Notes: generated by a model not told the origin, from the sequence alone. Positions 1-11,000 are shown, numbered from the stretch's first letter. The stretch: DNA of 64,000 bases from Gardnerella leopoldii (GCF_003293675.1 NZ_CP029984.1:1054043-1118042); one strand, 5' to 3'. Numbers and translations are program-made.

Positions 1-1318
1 CGTTAACTGTAATATCTCGGTGACTGCCATCTGCAATACGCCCAAGCGCAGCCATAGGCTCACCTTGTGAACCAGTGCACATGTATACGAGCTTGTCATC
101 CTGAATATCCTTCGCCTGTTTTAAGTCAACAACAGTATTTTCAGGAATATGCAAGTAGCCTAAATCCGCAGCAATTGACATATTGCGAACCATCGAGCGA
201 CCAACGAACACAACTTTGCGCCCAAACTTATGCGCAGCGTCAACCACTTGTTGCACGCGATGAACGTGACTTGAGAAGCTAGCAACAATAATTTTGCGCG
301 TAGCTTCAGCAAAAGCGCGATCCAAAGCCGGACCAATCGAAGTTTCAGGCTTCACAAATCCTGGTACTTCAGCATTAGTGGAATCAGCCATAAGCAAATC
401 TATGCCTTGCTCACCTAAACGCCCGAACTCAACTAAATCAGTAATGCGATGGTCAAGAGGAAGCTGGTCAAGTTTAATATCTCCAGTATCAATAAGCGTT
501 CCGGCCGGAGTTTTTACGCACACAGCGAGCGCATCTGGAATAGAATGCGTAACAGTAATAAATTCAAGGTTAAACGGACCGACTTTCATCTTATCGCGAC
601 CTTCTACGCGAATAAGCTCCGGATCAATATGATGCTCTTTGCACTTAGCTTCCACAAAAGCAAGAGTTAGCTTTGAACCAATTAACGGAATGTCGGGACG
701 CATTTTAAGAAGGTAAGGCACACCACCGATATGATCTTCGTGACCATGCGTTAAAACCAATGCCTCAACTTTGTCTAAGCGATCTTGAATGTAGTGAAAA
801 TCTGGGAGAATCAAATCAACGCCTGGCTGCTCTTCTTCTGGGAATAGCACACCACAATCGATAAGCAGAATATGACCGTTATATTCAATTACGTTCATAT
901 TGCGGCCGATTTCACCCAAACCACCAAGCGGTACGATTCGCATTGAGCCTTTACGATACTTTGGCGGCGCAATAAGCGCACCTTCTCTTTGATCGTTAAC
1001 TACAGGAGGAAGAACATTTCCTGTTCTACGAGTTGATGACTTTGCGTTTTCTGTTTTAGTTTCTTTGTTGAATTTAGCTTTTTTAGTTGATTTAGTTTTA
1101 GCAGATTTTACATCTTTAGTAGATACTGATTTAGTTGAAGTATCAGAAGACATTTTTTTATTCACTTTTTTCACCGACTGTCGAATTTGCTTAGACGACG
1201 CAGAAGATTCTTGGTTATTAAGAGAACGCATATTATCAGCGTCAGATTGCAACGCATCGCGTACTACTTCAGCAAGAATTTCCTCAGTACGTTCATCATA
1301 TTCTATTTTCATATTCAT
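1..1318 (-). CDS. rnj: Ribonuclease J, N-terminal part (truncated by window edge)
   Basis: Metallo-beta-lactamase/beta-CASP ribonuclease, expected to act in the cytoplasm in mRNA decay and rRNA maturation. The gene runs off the left edge, so only about 439 codons are visible. The metal-binding motif LTHGHEDHIGG is clear, preceded by IVPLGGLGEIGRNMNVIEY, the usual RNase J entry strand, and followed by DTGDIKLDQ and the beta-CASP start. The first roughly 95 residues form a Lys/Ser/Thr-rich, low-complexity basic extension absent from the compact Bacillus enzymes; it may bind RNA or be disordered. Two close starts exist (1318 and 1312); 1318 is used. The C-terminal beta-CASP remainder and any C-terminal domain are not in the window. 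RNase J1 versus J2 cannot be told apart here; actinobacteria usually have one. Confidence 0.93.
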   Translation of the reverse strand, partial: MNMKIEYDERTEEILAEVVRDALQSDADNMRSLNNQESSASSKQIRQSVKKVNKKMSSDTSTKSVSTKDVKSAKTKSTKKAKFNKETKTENAKSSTRRTGNVLPPVVNDQREGALIAPPKYRKGSMRIVPLGGLGEIGRNMNVIEYNGHILLIDCGVLFPEEEQPGVDLILPDFHYIQDRLDKVEALVLTHGHEDHIGGVPYLLKMRPDIPLIGSKLTLAFVEAKCKEHHIDPELIRVEGRDKMKVGPFNLEFITVTHSIPDALAVCVKTPAGTLIDTGDIKLDQLPLDHRITDLVEFGRLGEQGIDLLMADSTNAEVPGFVKPETSIGPALDRAFAEATRKIIVASFSSHVHRVQQVVDAAHKFGRKVVFVGRSMVRNMSIAADLGYLHIPENTVVDLKQAKDIQDDKLVYMCTGSQGEPMAALGRIADGSHRDITVN

Positions 1319-1393
1319 CTCACTACATCTTGCGATATTGCGCACTTCTTTCTAGTGTACCGTTAGGACTCAACTCAGCTTTTGTTACTGAAA

Positions 1394-1483
1394 CGGCAGA
1401 AACTTTACAGCGGCGTAAAGAAACTGCCGTTCCCTAGCCAAAAAGCGGCAGAAACTTTACACGCGTGCGCAGTTAATGTCGCT
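1394..1483 (-). repeat. 90-bp two-hairpin repeat, copy A
   Basis: Read on the minus strand, this is a hairpin with arms AGCGACA/TGCCGCT (1483-1477 with 1450-1444, one wobble pair), a T-run, a 14-nt gap, and a second hairpin whose outer arms CGGCAG/CTGCCG (1429-1424 with 1399-1394) enclose CTTTAC/GTAAAG. A second copy of exactly the same length and layout lies at 47339-47428 on the plus strand. The first hairpin overlaps the stop codon of the MFS gene and is followed by TTTTT, so it probably serves as that gene's terminator. No coding capacity is visible. Confidence 0.8.
1440..1483 (-). terminator. Rho-independent terminator of the MFS gene
   Basis: Hairpin AGCGACA...TGCCGCT followed by TTTTT on the minus strand. 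The last MFS codons and stop lie inside the 5' half of the hairpin. It is part of the 90-bp repeat. A T-run also exists on the plus side (1483-1487), so it could work in both directions. Confidence 0.6.
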
Positions 1484-2867
1484 TTTTAAGCACCATTACA
1501 ATAAACCAGCCGAACGTTGCGATAGGTATAGCTGCCATTGTTGAAATCCACGGAACCATCATTCCGGCATGCGAATTCCACGAGTCTATTGCAGCTCCAG
1601 CAGCCATCGAACCTAAAGAACAGCCGACAGCAGACGCAGTTGGTAGCCATGAAAGGCCTTCCGTAAGCGATTCTTCAGGGACAGTTGCTTTAACGATAAG
1701 ATTTCCAGTAGCAAAAATTGGCGAAACGCATAAGCCGGAAAGCACTTCAAAAACGCTCATAAGCATAAGTCTGTCAATATTAAGACTCATAAGCACAAAT
1801 CCAACAGTTAAACCAGTCAAAAATACAATCAAATGCGACCAATTAGAACCGCGGAATTTATGCGATCCAAAAATAATCGCTCCCACAAGCGAACCGCATG
1901 CAAACAATGCCAGCTGCATACCAATAAAATGATCAAGTCCTTGAGCTTTCATTGCAGCTGTTACAGACACGTCAAATGCACTAAAACTCATATTAAACAC
2001 AACAAACATGAGCACTAGCGGGATAATACCGCGGTAAAGCAGCACGTTTTTGCCACGCTTTTTTGAGTGATGATTGTGCAATTGCTTAAGACTAAATTTG
2101 TCTGCAAATGAGCGTTTCGGTTCTTGCTTTTGAGATTCCGCATAATCTTTAGAAATTTCATCTTCTTTTTGAGAAGCGATTAATACATCAACGTCTTCAG
2201 CTGCAGCAGTTGGAACTTCCACTACTTTAAGCACAGCAGGTTGAGTATTTTTTAGAGAAAAGAACCAAGCTCCGCCCAATCCACTTGCAAATACTGGCAC
2301 GAATAATTGCGAAACAGGATGCACAGAAGTTGCTAACCACGCAGCTAAAATAGGTCCTAATATAAACACAATTTCATCGATACCAGATTCCAACGCATAA
2401 GCAACGTTTAATAAAGAATCGTCATCTTCTGCACGCAATGTATAAGCCCAACGAGTACGCACCAACGCGCCAAAAGCAAACTGAGTTACGCCCATCACAA
2501 TTGCTAGCACAAAAAGCAAAACAAGAGGAACCTTAAATAACGCTGCACATGCAAAAGAAATCATAGCGATTACTTGTGCACTTAGCGCAATAACTCCGAC
2601 TTTACGCTGACCAAAACGGTCGAAAAGCTTAGCATACACAGGAGTTACCGCAGCTTGTGCAAGCACATACGACGCAGACATTGCTCCAGCAATAGTCCAG
2701 TTGTTATACAAATGGTTTAATGCAAGAACAATCCCCAACGCAATCATAGACATTGGCAAACGCGCAATTGCGCCTGCTACGCAAAACGCTTTAGCTCCAT
2801 TAAATGAAAATAATCTAGAATATTGAGAAAATACCGATGCTTTCTTAGTTGCCGTTTGCGACGACAT
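1473..2867 (-). CDS. MFS transporter, substrate unknown
   Basis: Polytopic membrane protein of the major facilitator superfamily, 464 residues, with about twelve hydrophobic segments split by a long hydrophilic central loop (about residues 210-265, rich in Glu/Lys/Ser). The loop between segments 2 and 3 carries KLFDRFGQRKVG, the classic MFS signature D-R-x-G-x-R-x. The start is set at 2867 (MSSQTATKK) because AAAGGAG lies 11 nt before it; an in-frame codon at 2900 lacks such a site. The family suggests export or uptake of a small molecule by proton exchange, but nothing in the context points to a substrate. Its 3' end is embedded in a repeated hairpin. Confidence 0.85.
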   Translation of the reverse strand: MSSQTATKKASVFSQYSRLFSFNGAKAFCVAGAIARLPMSMIALGIVLALNHLYNNWTIAGAMSASYVLAQAAVTPVYAKLFDRFGQRKVGVIALSAQVIAMISFACAALFKVPLVLLFVLAIVMGVTQFAFGALVRTRWAYTLRAEDDDSLLNVAYALESGIDEIVFILGPILAAWLATSVHPVSQLFVPVFASGLGGAWFFSLKNTQPAVLKVVEVPTAAAEDVDVLIASQKEDEISKDYAESQKQEPKRSFADKFSLKQLHNHHSKKRGKNVLLYRGIIPLVLMFVVFNMSFSAFDVSVTAAMKAQGLDHFIGMQLALFACGSLVGAIIFGSHKFRGSNWSHLIVFLTGLTVGFVLMSLNIDRLMLMSVFEVLSGLCVSPIFATGNLIVKATVPEESLTEGLSWLPTASAVGCSLGSMAAGAAIDSWNSHAGMMVPWISTMAAIPIATFGWFIVMVLKKRH

Positions 2868-2927
2868 ATATTTCTTTGCTCCTTTTGTCAAGCAAGTCAC
2901 GCACGTTATACATTTGCATATTTTTTA

Positions 2928-3614
2928 TTAGCACGTTTTAGAACGAGCATTCGCTTGCTTTGAACGAACTCTCGGCTCACCTGAGTAAATATACAAGTCA
3001 TCCACCAAAGATTTCACGTTCTTAGCTTCATAAGGATGATCCGAACGCATAAAAGAAGCATCTCTTCTAAGCCCGTGATAATCATAAAAGCTTACGTCGC
3101 ACGCTGAATCAGTATGCAAATAGTAACGATTTACGCCATTATTTCTTAGCATATGCATTGTTCGCTTCCACAAGCCTCCACCGACACCATGCCCACGAGC
3201 ATCCGGAGATACAAGGAAAAGCTCCAATTCCGCTTGAGTTAAATTATTAATATGAGATTTTGCTTCAAGTTTAGTTTCCAACGCGCGCATGCCATACGCT
3301 TCTTCTAAAGCGAGAGCATAGTTTTTGTCACAATTTTCTTTCATTGCGGCTTCTTGCTCGCGAAGCATTCTCCCTACTTCTGGAAATAAAACAGGTGCGC
3401 CAAAAACTCGCGCCAAAAGCAGACCCATAAACTTACCGTCTACTTCAGCAATAGTACCATGCGTTGAAGGTTCCAAGTAATGCAACACACATCTTCGAGA
3501 AAGACTTAACGAAGCATCTTTCCCAACTTCTTGCGCAATACCCCAAGTACGTTCATATTCTTTAACCATTGCATCAATATCGCTGAGTTTTACAGAACGA
3601 AATTCAACAGTCAT
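2928..3614 (-). CDS. GNAT-family N-acetyltransferase
   Basis: Predicted acetyl-CoA-dependent N-acyltransferase of 228 residues, cytoplasmic. Motif A is well preserved near residue 140: ELFLVSPDARGHGVGGGLW, with the R-G-H-G-V-G-G pyrophosphate-binding loop. The following HTDSACDVSFYDYHGLRR matches the C-terminal GNAT strand and helix, where F-Y-x-x-x-G-L is typical. Residues 85-120 form a charged insertion between the N-terminal strands and motif A. The start has a good ribosome site, AAGGAAG, 4 nt before the ATG. It lies 61 bp upstream of the MFS gene on the same strand and could be co-transcribed with it. The substrate is unknown. Confidence 0.85.
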   Translation of the reverse strand: MTVEFRSVKLSDIDAMVKEYERTWGIAQEVGKDASLSLSRRCVLHYLEPSTHGTIAEVDGKFMGLLLARVFGAPVLFPEVGRMLREQEAAMKENCDKNYALALEEAYGMRALETKLEAKSHINNLTQAELELFLVSPDARGHGVGGGLWKRTMHMLRNNGVNRYYLHTDSACDVSFYDYHGLRRDASFMRSDHPYEAKNVKSLVDDLYIYSGEPRVRSKQANARSKTC

Positions 3615-3795
3615 GATTCTTCCTTACTTCATACTCAAATCGATGTTGTGCGTATGCCCGCCCACACACACTGCACGAGGAATCTGCACGTTTTCGAAGT
3701 GATGCACGATGCGTTTCAATCGCGGCGCAAAATACGTTACAGCAAACAAAAATTGCAGCAAATAAATTGCGGCAAAATGATTGCAATAGCAACAT

Positions 3796-6700
3796 TTATG
3801 CGTCATCATCATCGAGGGAGATTAACGTGTCAGAGTGTAACTCGGCAAGGATCTCATCTTTCGTTTTTTGCTCGGCATGAATTTCCCGTTCACATTCATC
3901 CGATATGTTCACATAATAAAGGGTGGCATCGATAGCATCAAGCGGAACCTTAGTCATAAGAGACAGAAGCAGACGATACCAGTCAAGCTGACCAAGTTTA
4001 AGCGCAATATCTTGTGGCTTGGTTGGTTTTCTACCGGTTTTCCAATCGACTATCGTGTACAATTTGCTTGGATCTTCTGGATTTAAACCACCTGCGAATA
4101 TTGCGTCGATTTTGCCATTAATAATTTGATCGCCTAATTCTGGAACATGAGCTACAATCGGCTGCTCTGCTGCTATAGGACGGCGATGCGCCCATTTTGA
4201 TGTTATTAAGCGCTGCTTCCATATCAACAATTTGCGCTCCGAAGATTTTGCATTTTGCGAAATATTCTCGCAAGTTCCAGCAACGTTCTCATCAACGTTC
4301 TCATCAACGTTCTCATCAACGTTCTCATCAACGTTCTCATCAACGTCATACTGAATAGAATTTTTATTCACGCAACCAGCTTTTACAAACTGTTCAGCCC
4401 AAGCATGAAAACGAGTTCCCAAATCAGAAGCAGGAGAAGAAACACTAGGAATAGGGCGAATAATTGCCATCCATTCCTTTCGCAAACGCTTAGCATCCGC
4501 ATCATCAAAATCTTCATTCGCGCGCGAATAATCATTACGAAACATAGCGCGCCTTTGCACAGCAGTCACATTGACATTTTCAACATTAGAAAGCTGCTCT
4601 GCTCTGTTTTTTAACTCTTGAATGTTACGATACCAATCAATTTTCGGCATTAAATCCGCATCTTGTAGCAAAGCTTGAGCTTTGTAAAGCAAAGAATTAT
4701 CTTTTGAAATACCAGAAACTTGATTACTAATTTTTGAATTTACAACGTCTTGCGCAGATTTTTGCAATACACTACGTATAGCTTCACTAGATGCACTCGG
4801 CCAAGATAATTGCTTCTTATTATCTTCAGTTGGAATAGAGCTTTCCTCGCTAAATAATTGCGCAAGTTGCGAAGCTGACTCCCCTACAACATAACCTACT
4901 TGATTTGAAGAATCTGAAACCTTAGCTGTGACCTGAACCGGAGATTCTTCAGATCCGCGCATTGAATCATACATTTCCTGCCAAAAAACAGAAGGTTTTT
5001 TAACTCTAGAAGTTGAAATATTTGAAGATTCATCTACAGAAGAAGCTGCACTATTTGCAAAATTTTCTTTATTCTCAACAACGCTCATAGCATTAGACTG
5101 GCTGCAAGTGAGCAATGCTGCGAATTTAGCACGCGTCAAAGCAACATACATAAGGTGACGCTCGTCAATGTGCAAAGCGCGCCCACGCTCCTCGACTTGC
5201 GAAAGAGGCAATGTGCCAGTTTTCATCACAGCGTCATACACTTTTCTAGCTTCTGAAGGAATCGCTTCTACTGGAGCCTGCTCATGCTCATGGAACTTTT
5301 CTGCCAAATCAAACATTTCTCTAGCTCTTGAACCATAAACTTCTGCGTCGATATCGTCTACAGTTAACATATTTTTCAAAGATTTTTGAGGTTCCATGCT
5401 AGTTTCAAGATCAACATCGTGAGGGAATCTTGGCAATATATTTGCATCCACTCTCATAGAAACAGGCACTTTTGCAGCAACTTCGAGCGTTGCGTATGCC
5501 CTTTCCCTGTACACGCCACTTTGTTGCGTTGCTATTACGCGCAAATTATCGCCTTGATTACTTGGGAACACGCCTTCATTAAGCCCAACTATCGCTACAG
5601 CAGGCCATTCCAAACCTTTCGATTGGTGAATAGTCATTAATACGACATCCGCAGGTTCATCCACTGAAGAAGGTTGATCGTTAATTTTGTCTATATTGAA
5701 AATCCAAGACATAAACCCATGCAAAGTAGGAGTTGTAAAATCGCTCATTTCTTGCAAATACGCGTCTGCTAGTAGACAAATAGAATCGACAGTAGAGTGC
5801 ATATCGTCAAGAAGCGTTGCATTAGAGGAAGTATCATTCATAAGCGCACGAGATAGCGCAACGTCAATATCAACGTTAAGCGTTTCTACAGCAACGCGCA
5901 TAATATCTTGCAAAGAGCCAGATTGAGCACGTTGTATTGCATGAATCATTTGCCCTATTCTTAACACTGCTACATAAGCTTTAGAGCTTAAATTATTTTT
6001 TAGCTCAGAAAGCAAATTATTGTCGTTTTTGTCGTTATTTTTTGCTTCTTCGCTTAGTTGAGTTTCGTATGCTTCAAGCAAAACATCCGCCACAAAAACT
6101 CCACCATGAATACTATTGGTTTGCGAAGCTTGAGATTGCTGTTCTCGAACAACTTGCGACCACTTAGAGCGAGGAGTTTCAGCGTCTACTAAACCTGCTT
6201 GCACTAAAGCACGAAAAACATATTCGATATTCTTTGATGTTGCAATATTAGCTATAGCAGCCAAATCATCAGTATTAAGCGCAAAACGAGGAGTTGCAAG
6301 CAATCTCATCAAAGCTTGAGTATTTGTGTGATCTGCAACAACAGAAAGAAGAGCTAAAACATCTCGAATTTCTGGTTTTTCAAGCAATGCAGAATACCCA
6401 ACAGTAAGAGTGCGCAAACCTGCTTTTTGTAATGCTTCTTCATATAACGGAATATTATTTTTGCTACGGAAAAGAACTGCAACTCTAGCAGATGCAGAAT
6501 TAGTATCGTCGTTTTCAGATAGCGCATTATGTTTTACATATTTTACAAAACGCACAACGGCTTCTACTTCTTGATATTGCGTAGGCATATTTAACACACT
6601 AAAAGTACCTTTTGGCGCATTATCTAAGTATTGCAAGTTTTTCACTTCTACTTCTGTAGCAAGTGAACTACTATGACGAAGCGGAGGCACTCGCAAAGGT

Positions 6701-8025
6701 TTCGTAATAGAATTTGCAGCTTTTAATATAAGCTGCGAATTGCGTCGCGTTCTTGTAAGAGAAAACTCACTTGACTGGTCGATATTTAGTGCTTGCTCAA
6801 GCTTTCTGAAAGCTCCGGAACTAGCTCCTCTAAACGAGTAAATAGCTTGGAAGGGATCACCTACTGCAGCAATATGCGTTTGTTGAGTAGTCAAAAAGTC
6901 TTGATTTTCACTAGTTTTCGCAACAACGCTAGCTTCTTCAACACCGCTAGTTTTTTTATGAAACAGCGTTGCAATCAGCATTGCTTGAGTGGTAGAAGTA
7001 TCTTGATATTCGTCAAGCAAAACTTGGCTGTATTGGCGGCGATACTGCTCTGCAATAGAAGGAAAATGCGTCACCAAACGGTATGCAGCAATAGTAAAGT
7101 CGCTAAATTGCGCCATATTTGCGCGCTGCTTTGCTGCGTCAAAAGCCAAAACTAATTCAAGTAATGCATTGCGCTTCTTAGCAGCTTCAAGCAAGTTATT
7201 ACAAGATTCATAACACTTATTTTTTAATGTAATATTCAGGTATTCTACGTATTCTTTTCCGTAATTTTCGCACTTTTCGAAATATTTTTCATCCGAATCG
7301 TTTTTTCCGCGACGCAATTTAATAGAGCTAGGCTTTTTTGCAATTATTTCAGTAGTTTCAGCACAATCAATTGCTTTTTGCAAATGTTCAATCCAAGCGT
7401 TATTCCACTTTTGAATTTCTAGAACAGCTTTAGACGTGCTATCTATAGACTCTCCCCTGCTATTTATGCCAATCATCGAGCATGAAATATCTGCTGCGAG
7501 CGCAAGCACGTCGTCAATAAGCGCATCAAAACTATACCAAGACAGTATTTCCGCATGATTAGTAACATAATCGTTTACTAGCGGTTTTATTAATTCGCGC
7601 GCACCTGCATCGCTTAAAGGTTGCGTATTTTGATCAAATCCAACGAGCAAACCATATTGGCGCACAATTGACTGGAAAAAAGCATCGTATGTCATTACTT
7701 CTGGCTTCAAAAAGCCACTTGAAGATGCAGAATTTCCGTTATTAATGAGCTTATTTATTTCGCTACTATGCTGACTTACAGCTTGAGCAACTCTTGCAAG
7801 CAGCTCAGAAGCTGCTTTATTAGTAAAAGTCAACCCCAAAATACTTTCAGGAGCAACTCCGCGCTCAATAAGGTCGATAACGCGACGAGTCATCGTATAC
7901 GTTTTGCCACTTCCAGCTCCTGCAACAATAATCATGTTCTTATTTGTTGGCGCTTGAATTGCTGCAGCTTGTTCCACGCTATCGGTGTTCTTGCGAGTAA
8001 ATTGCTTATTTGTTTTATCAATCAT
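3796..8025 (-). CDS. adnB: AdnB-like UvrD-family helicase-nuclease
   Basis: Second subunit of a probable AdnAB-type ATP-dependent helicase-nuclease, which resects double-strand breaks in actinobacteria in place of RecBCD. Motor motifs are all present: Walker A AGAGSGKT (residues 35-42), LTFTNKAA, Walker B LLDEYQD (about 338), VGDPFQAIYSFRG, MTIHQSKGLEW and the late motif MYVALTRAK. A RecB-type nuclease follows at the C-terminus with IVDWKTGR (about 1327) and GQLDWYR. At 1,409 residues it is longer than mycobacterial AdnB (about 1,100). Part of the excess is a low-complexity linker with a VDEN tandem repeat just before the nuclease. It starts 2 nt after the adnA stop, so translation is probably coupled. 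The intact motor motifs suggest this is the lead motor. Confidence 0.88.
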   Translation of the reverse strand: MIDKTNKQFTRKNTDSVEQAAAIQAPTNKNMIIVAGAGSGKTYTMTRRVIDLIERGVAPESILGLTFTNKAASELLARVAQAVSQHSSEINKLINNGNSASSSGFLKPEVMTYDAFFQSIVRQYGLLVGFDQNTQPLSDAGARELIKPLVNDYVTNHAEILSWYSFDALIDDVLALAADISCSMIGINSRGESIDSTSKAVLEIQKWNNAWIEHLQKAIDCAETTEIIAKKPSSIKLRRGKNDSDEKYFEKCENYGKEYVEYLNITLKNKCYESCNNLLEAAKKRNALLELVLAFDAAKQRANMAQFSDFTIAAYRLVTHFPSIAEQYRRQYSQVLLDEYQDTSTTQAMLIATLFHKKTSGVEEASVVAKTSENQDFLTTQQTHIAAVGDPFQAIYSFRGASSGAFRKLEQALNIDQSSEFSLTRTRRNSQLILKAANSITKPLRVPPLRHSSSLATEVEVKNLQYLDNAPKGTFSVLNMPTQYQEVEAVVRFVKYVKHNALSENDDTNSASARVAVLFRSKNNIPLYEEALQKAGLRTLTVGYSALLEKPEIRDVLALLSVVADHTNTQALMRLLATPRFALNTDDLAAIANIATSKNIEYVFRALVQAGLVDAETPRSKWSQVVREQQSQASQTNSIHGGVFVADVLLEAYETQLSEEAKNNDKNDNNLLSELKNNLSSKAYVAVLRIGQMIHAIQRAQSGSLQDIMRVAVETLNVDIDVALSRALMNDTSSNATLLDDMHSTVDSICLLADAYLQEMSDFTTPTLHGFMSWIFNIDKINDQPSSVDEPADVVLMTIHQSKGLEWPAVAIVGLNEGVFPSNQGDNLRVIATQQSGVYRERAYATLEVAAKVPVSMRVDANILPRFPHDVDLETSMEPQKSLKNMLTVDDIDAEVYGSRAREMFDLAEKFHEHEQAPVEAIPSEARKVYDAVMKTGTLPLSQVEERGRALHIDERHLMYVALTRAKFAALLTCSQSNAMSVVENKENFANSAASSVDESSNISTSRVKKPSVFWQEMYDSMRGSEESPVQVTAKVSDSSNQVGYVVGESASQLAQLFSEESSIPTEDNKKQLSWPSASSEAIRSVLQKSAQDVVNSKISNQVSGISKDNSLLYKAQALLQDADLMPKIDWYRNIQELKNRAEQLSNVENVNVTAVQRRAMFRNDYSRANEDFDDADAKRLRKEWMAIIRPIPSVSSPASDLGTRFHAWAEQFVKAGCVNKNSIQYDVDENVDENVDENVDENVDENVAGTCENISQNAKSSERKLLIWKQRLITSKWAHRRPIAAEQPIVAHVPELGDQIINGKIDAIFAGGLNPEDPSKLYTIVDWKTGRKPTKPQDIALKLGQLDWYRLLLSLMTKVPLDAIDATLYYVNISDECEREIHAEQKTKDEILAELHSDTLISLDDDDA
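4281..4345 (-). repeat. 12-bp tandem repeat coding VDEN
   Basis: Five perfect copies of a 12-bp unit (CAACGTTCTCAT on the plus strand) plus a partial sixth, inside adnB. The unit is a multiple of three, so copy changes alter the length of an acidic linker (V-D-E-N repeated) without shifting frame. It precedes the nuclease domain. Confidence 0.95.
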
Positions 8026-8027
8026 AA

Positions 8028-11000
8028 CTACAGCACCTCATATACAGTATCTATGCAACCTGCGCATGCTGGGCATACTTGTTTTCCATTGCAATACTTC
8101 AAGTGTTCAGAAGTTGGGTGCGCAATAATCTTATGCGAACGAGCTGCCGCAGCAGCATAGCAAACGCGCGAAATCATAGTAAGAGACCATTTTGCGCTTT
8201 GATTTAATGATGTAAACGACTGCCAAGCGTTTTCGCTTACATTTTCTGGACAATTCTTCGCAATATCGTCAAGCTGCGGACAATCTAACAATCTTGCCAT
8301 ATTTTTGAATCCAACTCGTAACTCAAGCGGATTATTATTTAAAGTATTTTTTACGCAAAGCGGCGGCTGATACACGTTTTCAGCAACGTTATGATCTTGA
8401 GCAGGATAATCATTCTTAGCAACGTGAAATAGAACACTTCGTGAAATAATCGGCGCATTCGAAGCATCAATAAGCGGATTCTCATCAGAAAAAAGTAAAG
8501 CAAGCTGATAGCAAACTAGCTGCAAATCGTTAAAAACTCCGCTTGCTGTTAAAGGTTTTCCTGTTTTGTAGTCCAGTAAACGAATATGCTCAGAACCATC
8601 TGAATTGATGCGCTTTTCCATGCGATCAATTCGACCGTGAATATGTACTTGCATATCTTCACTTGCGCCATCCGGCCACCCTCCAACTAAAGCACCCATC
8701 AATTCGTAGCAGTCATGCGTAGTAACGGTTTGCAAATTTGCATTCTTAAAAGTATTGTTCAATACGCGAGTAATATCATTAAATCCAAAATGCGCGCTTG
8801 TTTGCAATTCGCAATACGCTTGTTGCAATCTGCCTATGCTGCTTTCTAAAGATTTTTCGCTTTTTGTAAGAGATTCTAATATGCCGTTTTCTGACTTTTT
8901 TGAGTTAAGCGCATATGTTGATTGATCGTAAGAAGTGACAAAATATTGCGCAATTGCATGTAACGCACGTTTAATATTCTTCTCACGCGCAAGAGCCGAA
9001 TAATGCTCCTTACTATCTCGAATATCTGCAAGTTCAGGCGCAATACTTAAGTAATAGTTTTCCATAAGATTTGCGATTGCGTTACTGCGGCGCACAAGCG
9101 GAGAGTAAGGCGAATAGTCGGCTGAATTATTCGTCGCTTCAGTTTCATCAACTTCAGTTTCATCGACTTCAGTTTCCGGCATATCGTAATGCTGATTTTC
9201 GCTTGCCCACCTTGCAGTTTCGTGAATTAGCGTGCCAAAATACGTTGCTGCGCTGCCGGGTTGAGGGCCTAAAAGCTGACGATTGACCAATCCACACACA
9301 GGGCATGCCCACAAACTATCTACAGCTGAAGGAGACAAGCTTACAACAGAGTTAGTTTTTTTAGCAGAGCTAGCTTTTTCATTATCTTTTCCAACAGAAG
9401 ATTTCTCATCAACATAGTCATCGACATCGCTCATAAAATCCCATTCAAAAGGATCAGCGCAAAATACTCCATTTTCTTTAAGTAATTGCAACGTTTGAGC
9501 AGCGTCAATAATCGCATTTCTAGACTTACTATTCTCACTATCGGAGCTATTCGCACTACCTGCATTACCTGCATTACCTACACTATTTCCAAACTCTTCT
9601 TTCATAGAAGAAGCACGCAAAATTTGCGAACGAGCAGCACACACTAATCCACGAACATCCATATCTAAACCGGCAAAAGGTGTAGTAAATTCCGTAAAAG
9701 GCGTGCGCGAATTTTCATTATTGTAGTATCTTTCAGGCAAATAATAATAAAGAAAGTCGCTTGGCACAGCACTATCGCTATATTGCGCGCTTATATACAA
9801 ACGCTCTGTTGCGCGCGTAATAGCTAACAAAAAACTGCGCTGTTCCGAGGCAAAAACTGCAGATTTATCATTATTTGAAAGAAGTGACGCATTCACAGTC
9901 AATTTAGAAGCAGAAATCTTAGAATGCAAAATAATATTCGCTAAACTTTCTGCGCCAAACATAGTGCTACGAGAAGCAAGATTTGGCCACACACGTTGTT
10001 GCAAAGTAGGCATCCACACAAGATTCCAATGTTTGCCAACAGAACCAGCAGGAGTAGTAAGCGTTACAGCATCTGGAACAGGCGCTACTTTAGCAAGAGA
10101 ATCAGCTTCAATTTCCATGCCACGAACTTGAGCTATAAAATCTGCAATACCTACAATATTTTCTTGTCTAAAAGTATCGTCAAACGTATTCATTGACGAG
10201 ATATCAGAAGAAGCATATGAAGAAACATAATCAAAAAGACGCATTGCAGCATCCAAGCGATCGTTAGCTCGATAACCTTCCGAATCATGCTGTAAAGACA
10301 TACGCTGCCAACGCTCAGCAACATGACAAATATTCCAAGCCTCACCAAGAGCGTATTGAGCACTACTCAAATCAGGATTATTATGCATACGAGAAGCGAG
10401 AATTTGCACGTTTTTCCACAGTTTTACAAAAGATGCAACGTGCGGATTCCGAGGTGCCATATTCTGCAATATTTGCAACACTGTAGAATCTTTACGAACA
10501 TTAGAATCATCATCTATAAAACGTGCAACATCTGCTACACAAAGCAAATAGCATGCATCAAGAGACAATGGCATAAGCTCATTTGAACTGCCATCAATAC
10601 GACTATTATCAACCAAAATTTGAGATTCAAAGTACGCTTTGCTTTGCGCATTATGAAGCGAATTTTGCAACAAATCCCAGTTATGAACAAGATTTCGCAA
10701 AGGCGCATTAGATTCAAAGCTCTCGTTATTTTCACAATTTTTCTCAATTAAAACAGCCGAAAGAGAAGAAAGAGAACGCATAAGCGAATCTACAGAATAT
10801 AACTTCGCAGGTATTTCAACGTCTAAATCACCGTAAAATCCAGAATCGCTCTTAGTAATCGAGGAAAGTGGACTATCCATAATATTCTGAACTCGCAAAC
10901 GCACCCACGAAGCCAAATTTTGCAAACTTCTACCATGTTTTACTTGCTCAACAATTCCAGAAAAACCGTGCTGCGCAAATTGAGCAAGTTCAATAAGCGC

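Noticed and set aside
3604..3812. Small minus-strand frames between the GNAT gene and adnB
   Set aside because: No ribosome site or family; overlapping frames of about 60 codons in A/T-rich DNA are expected by chance.
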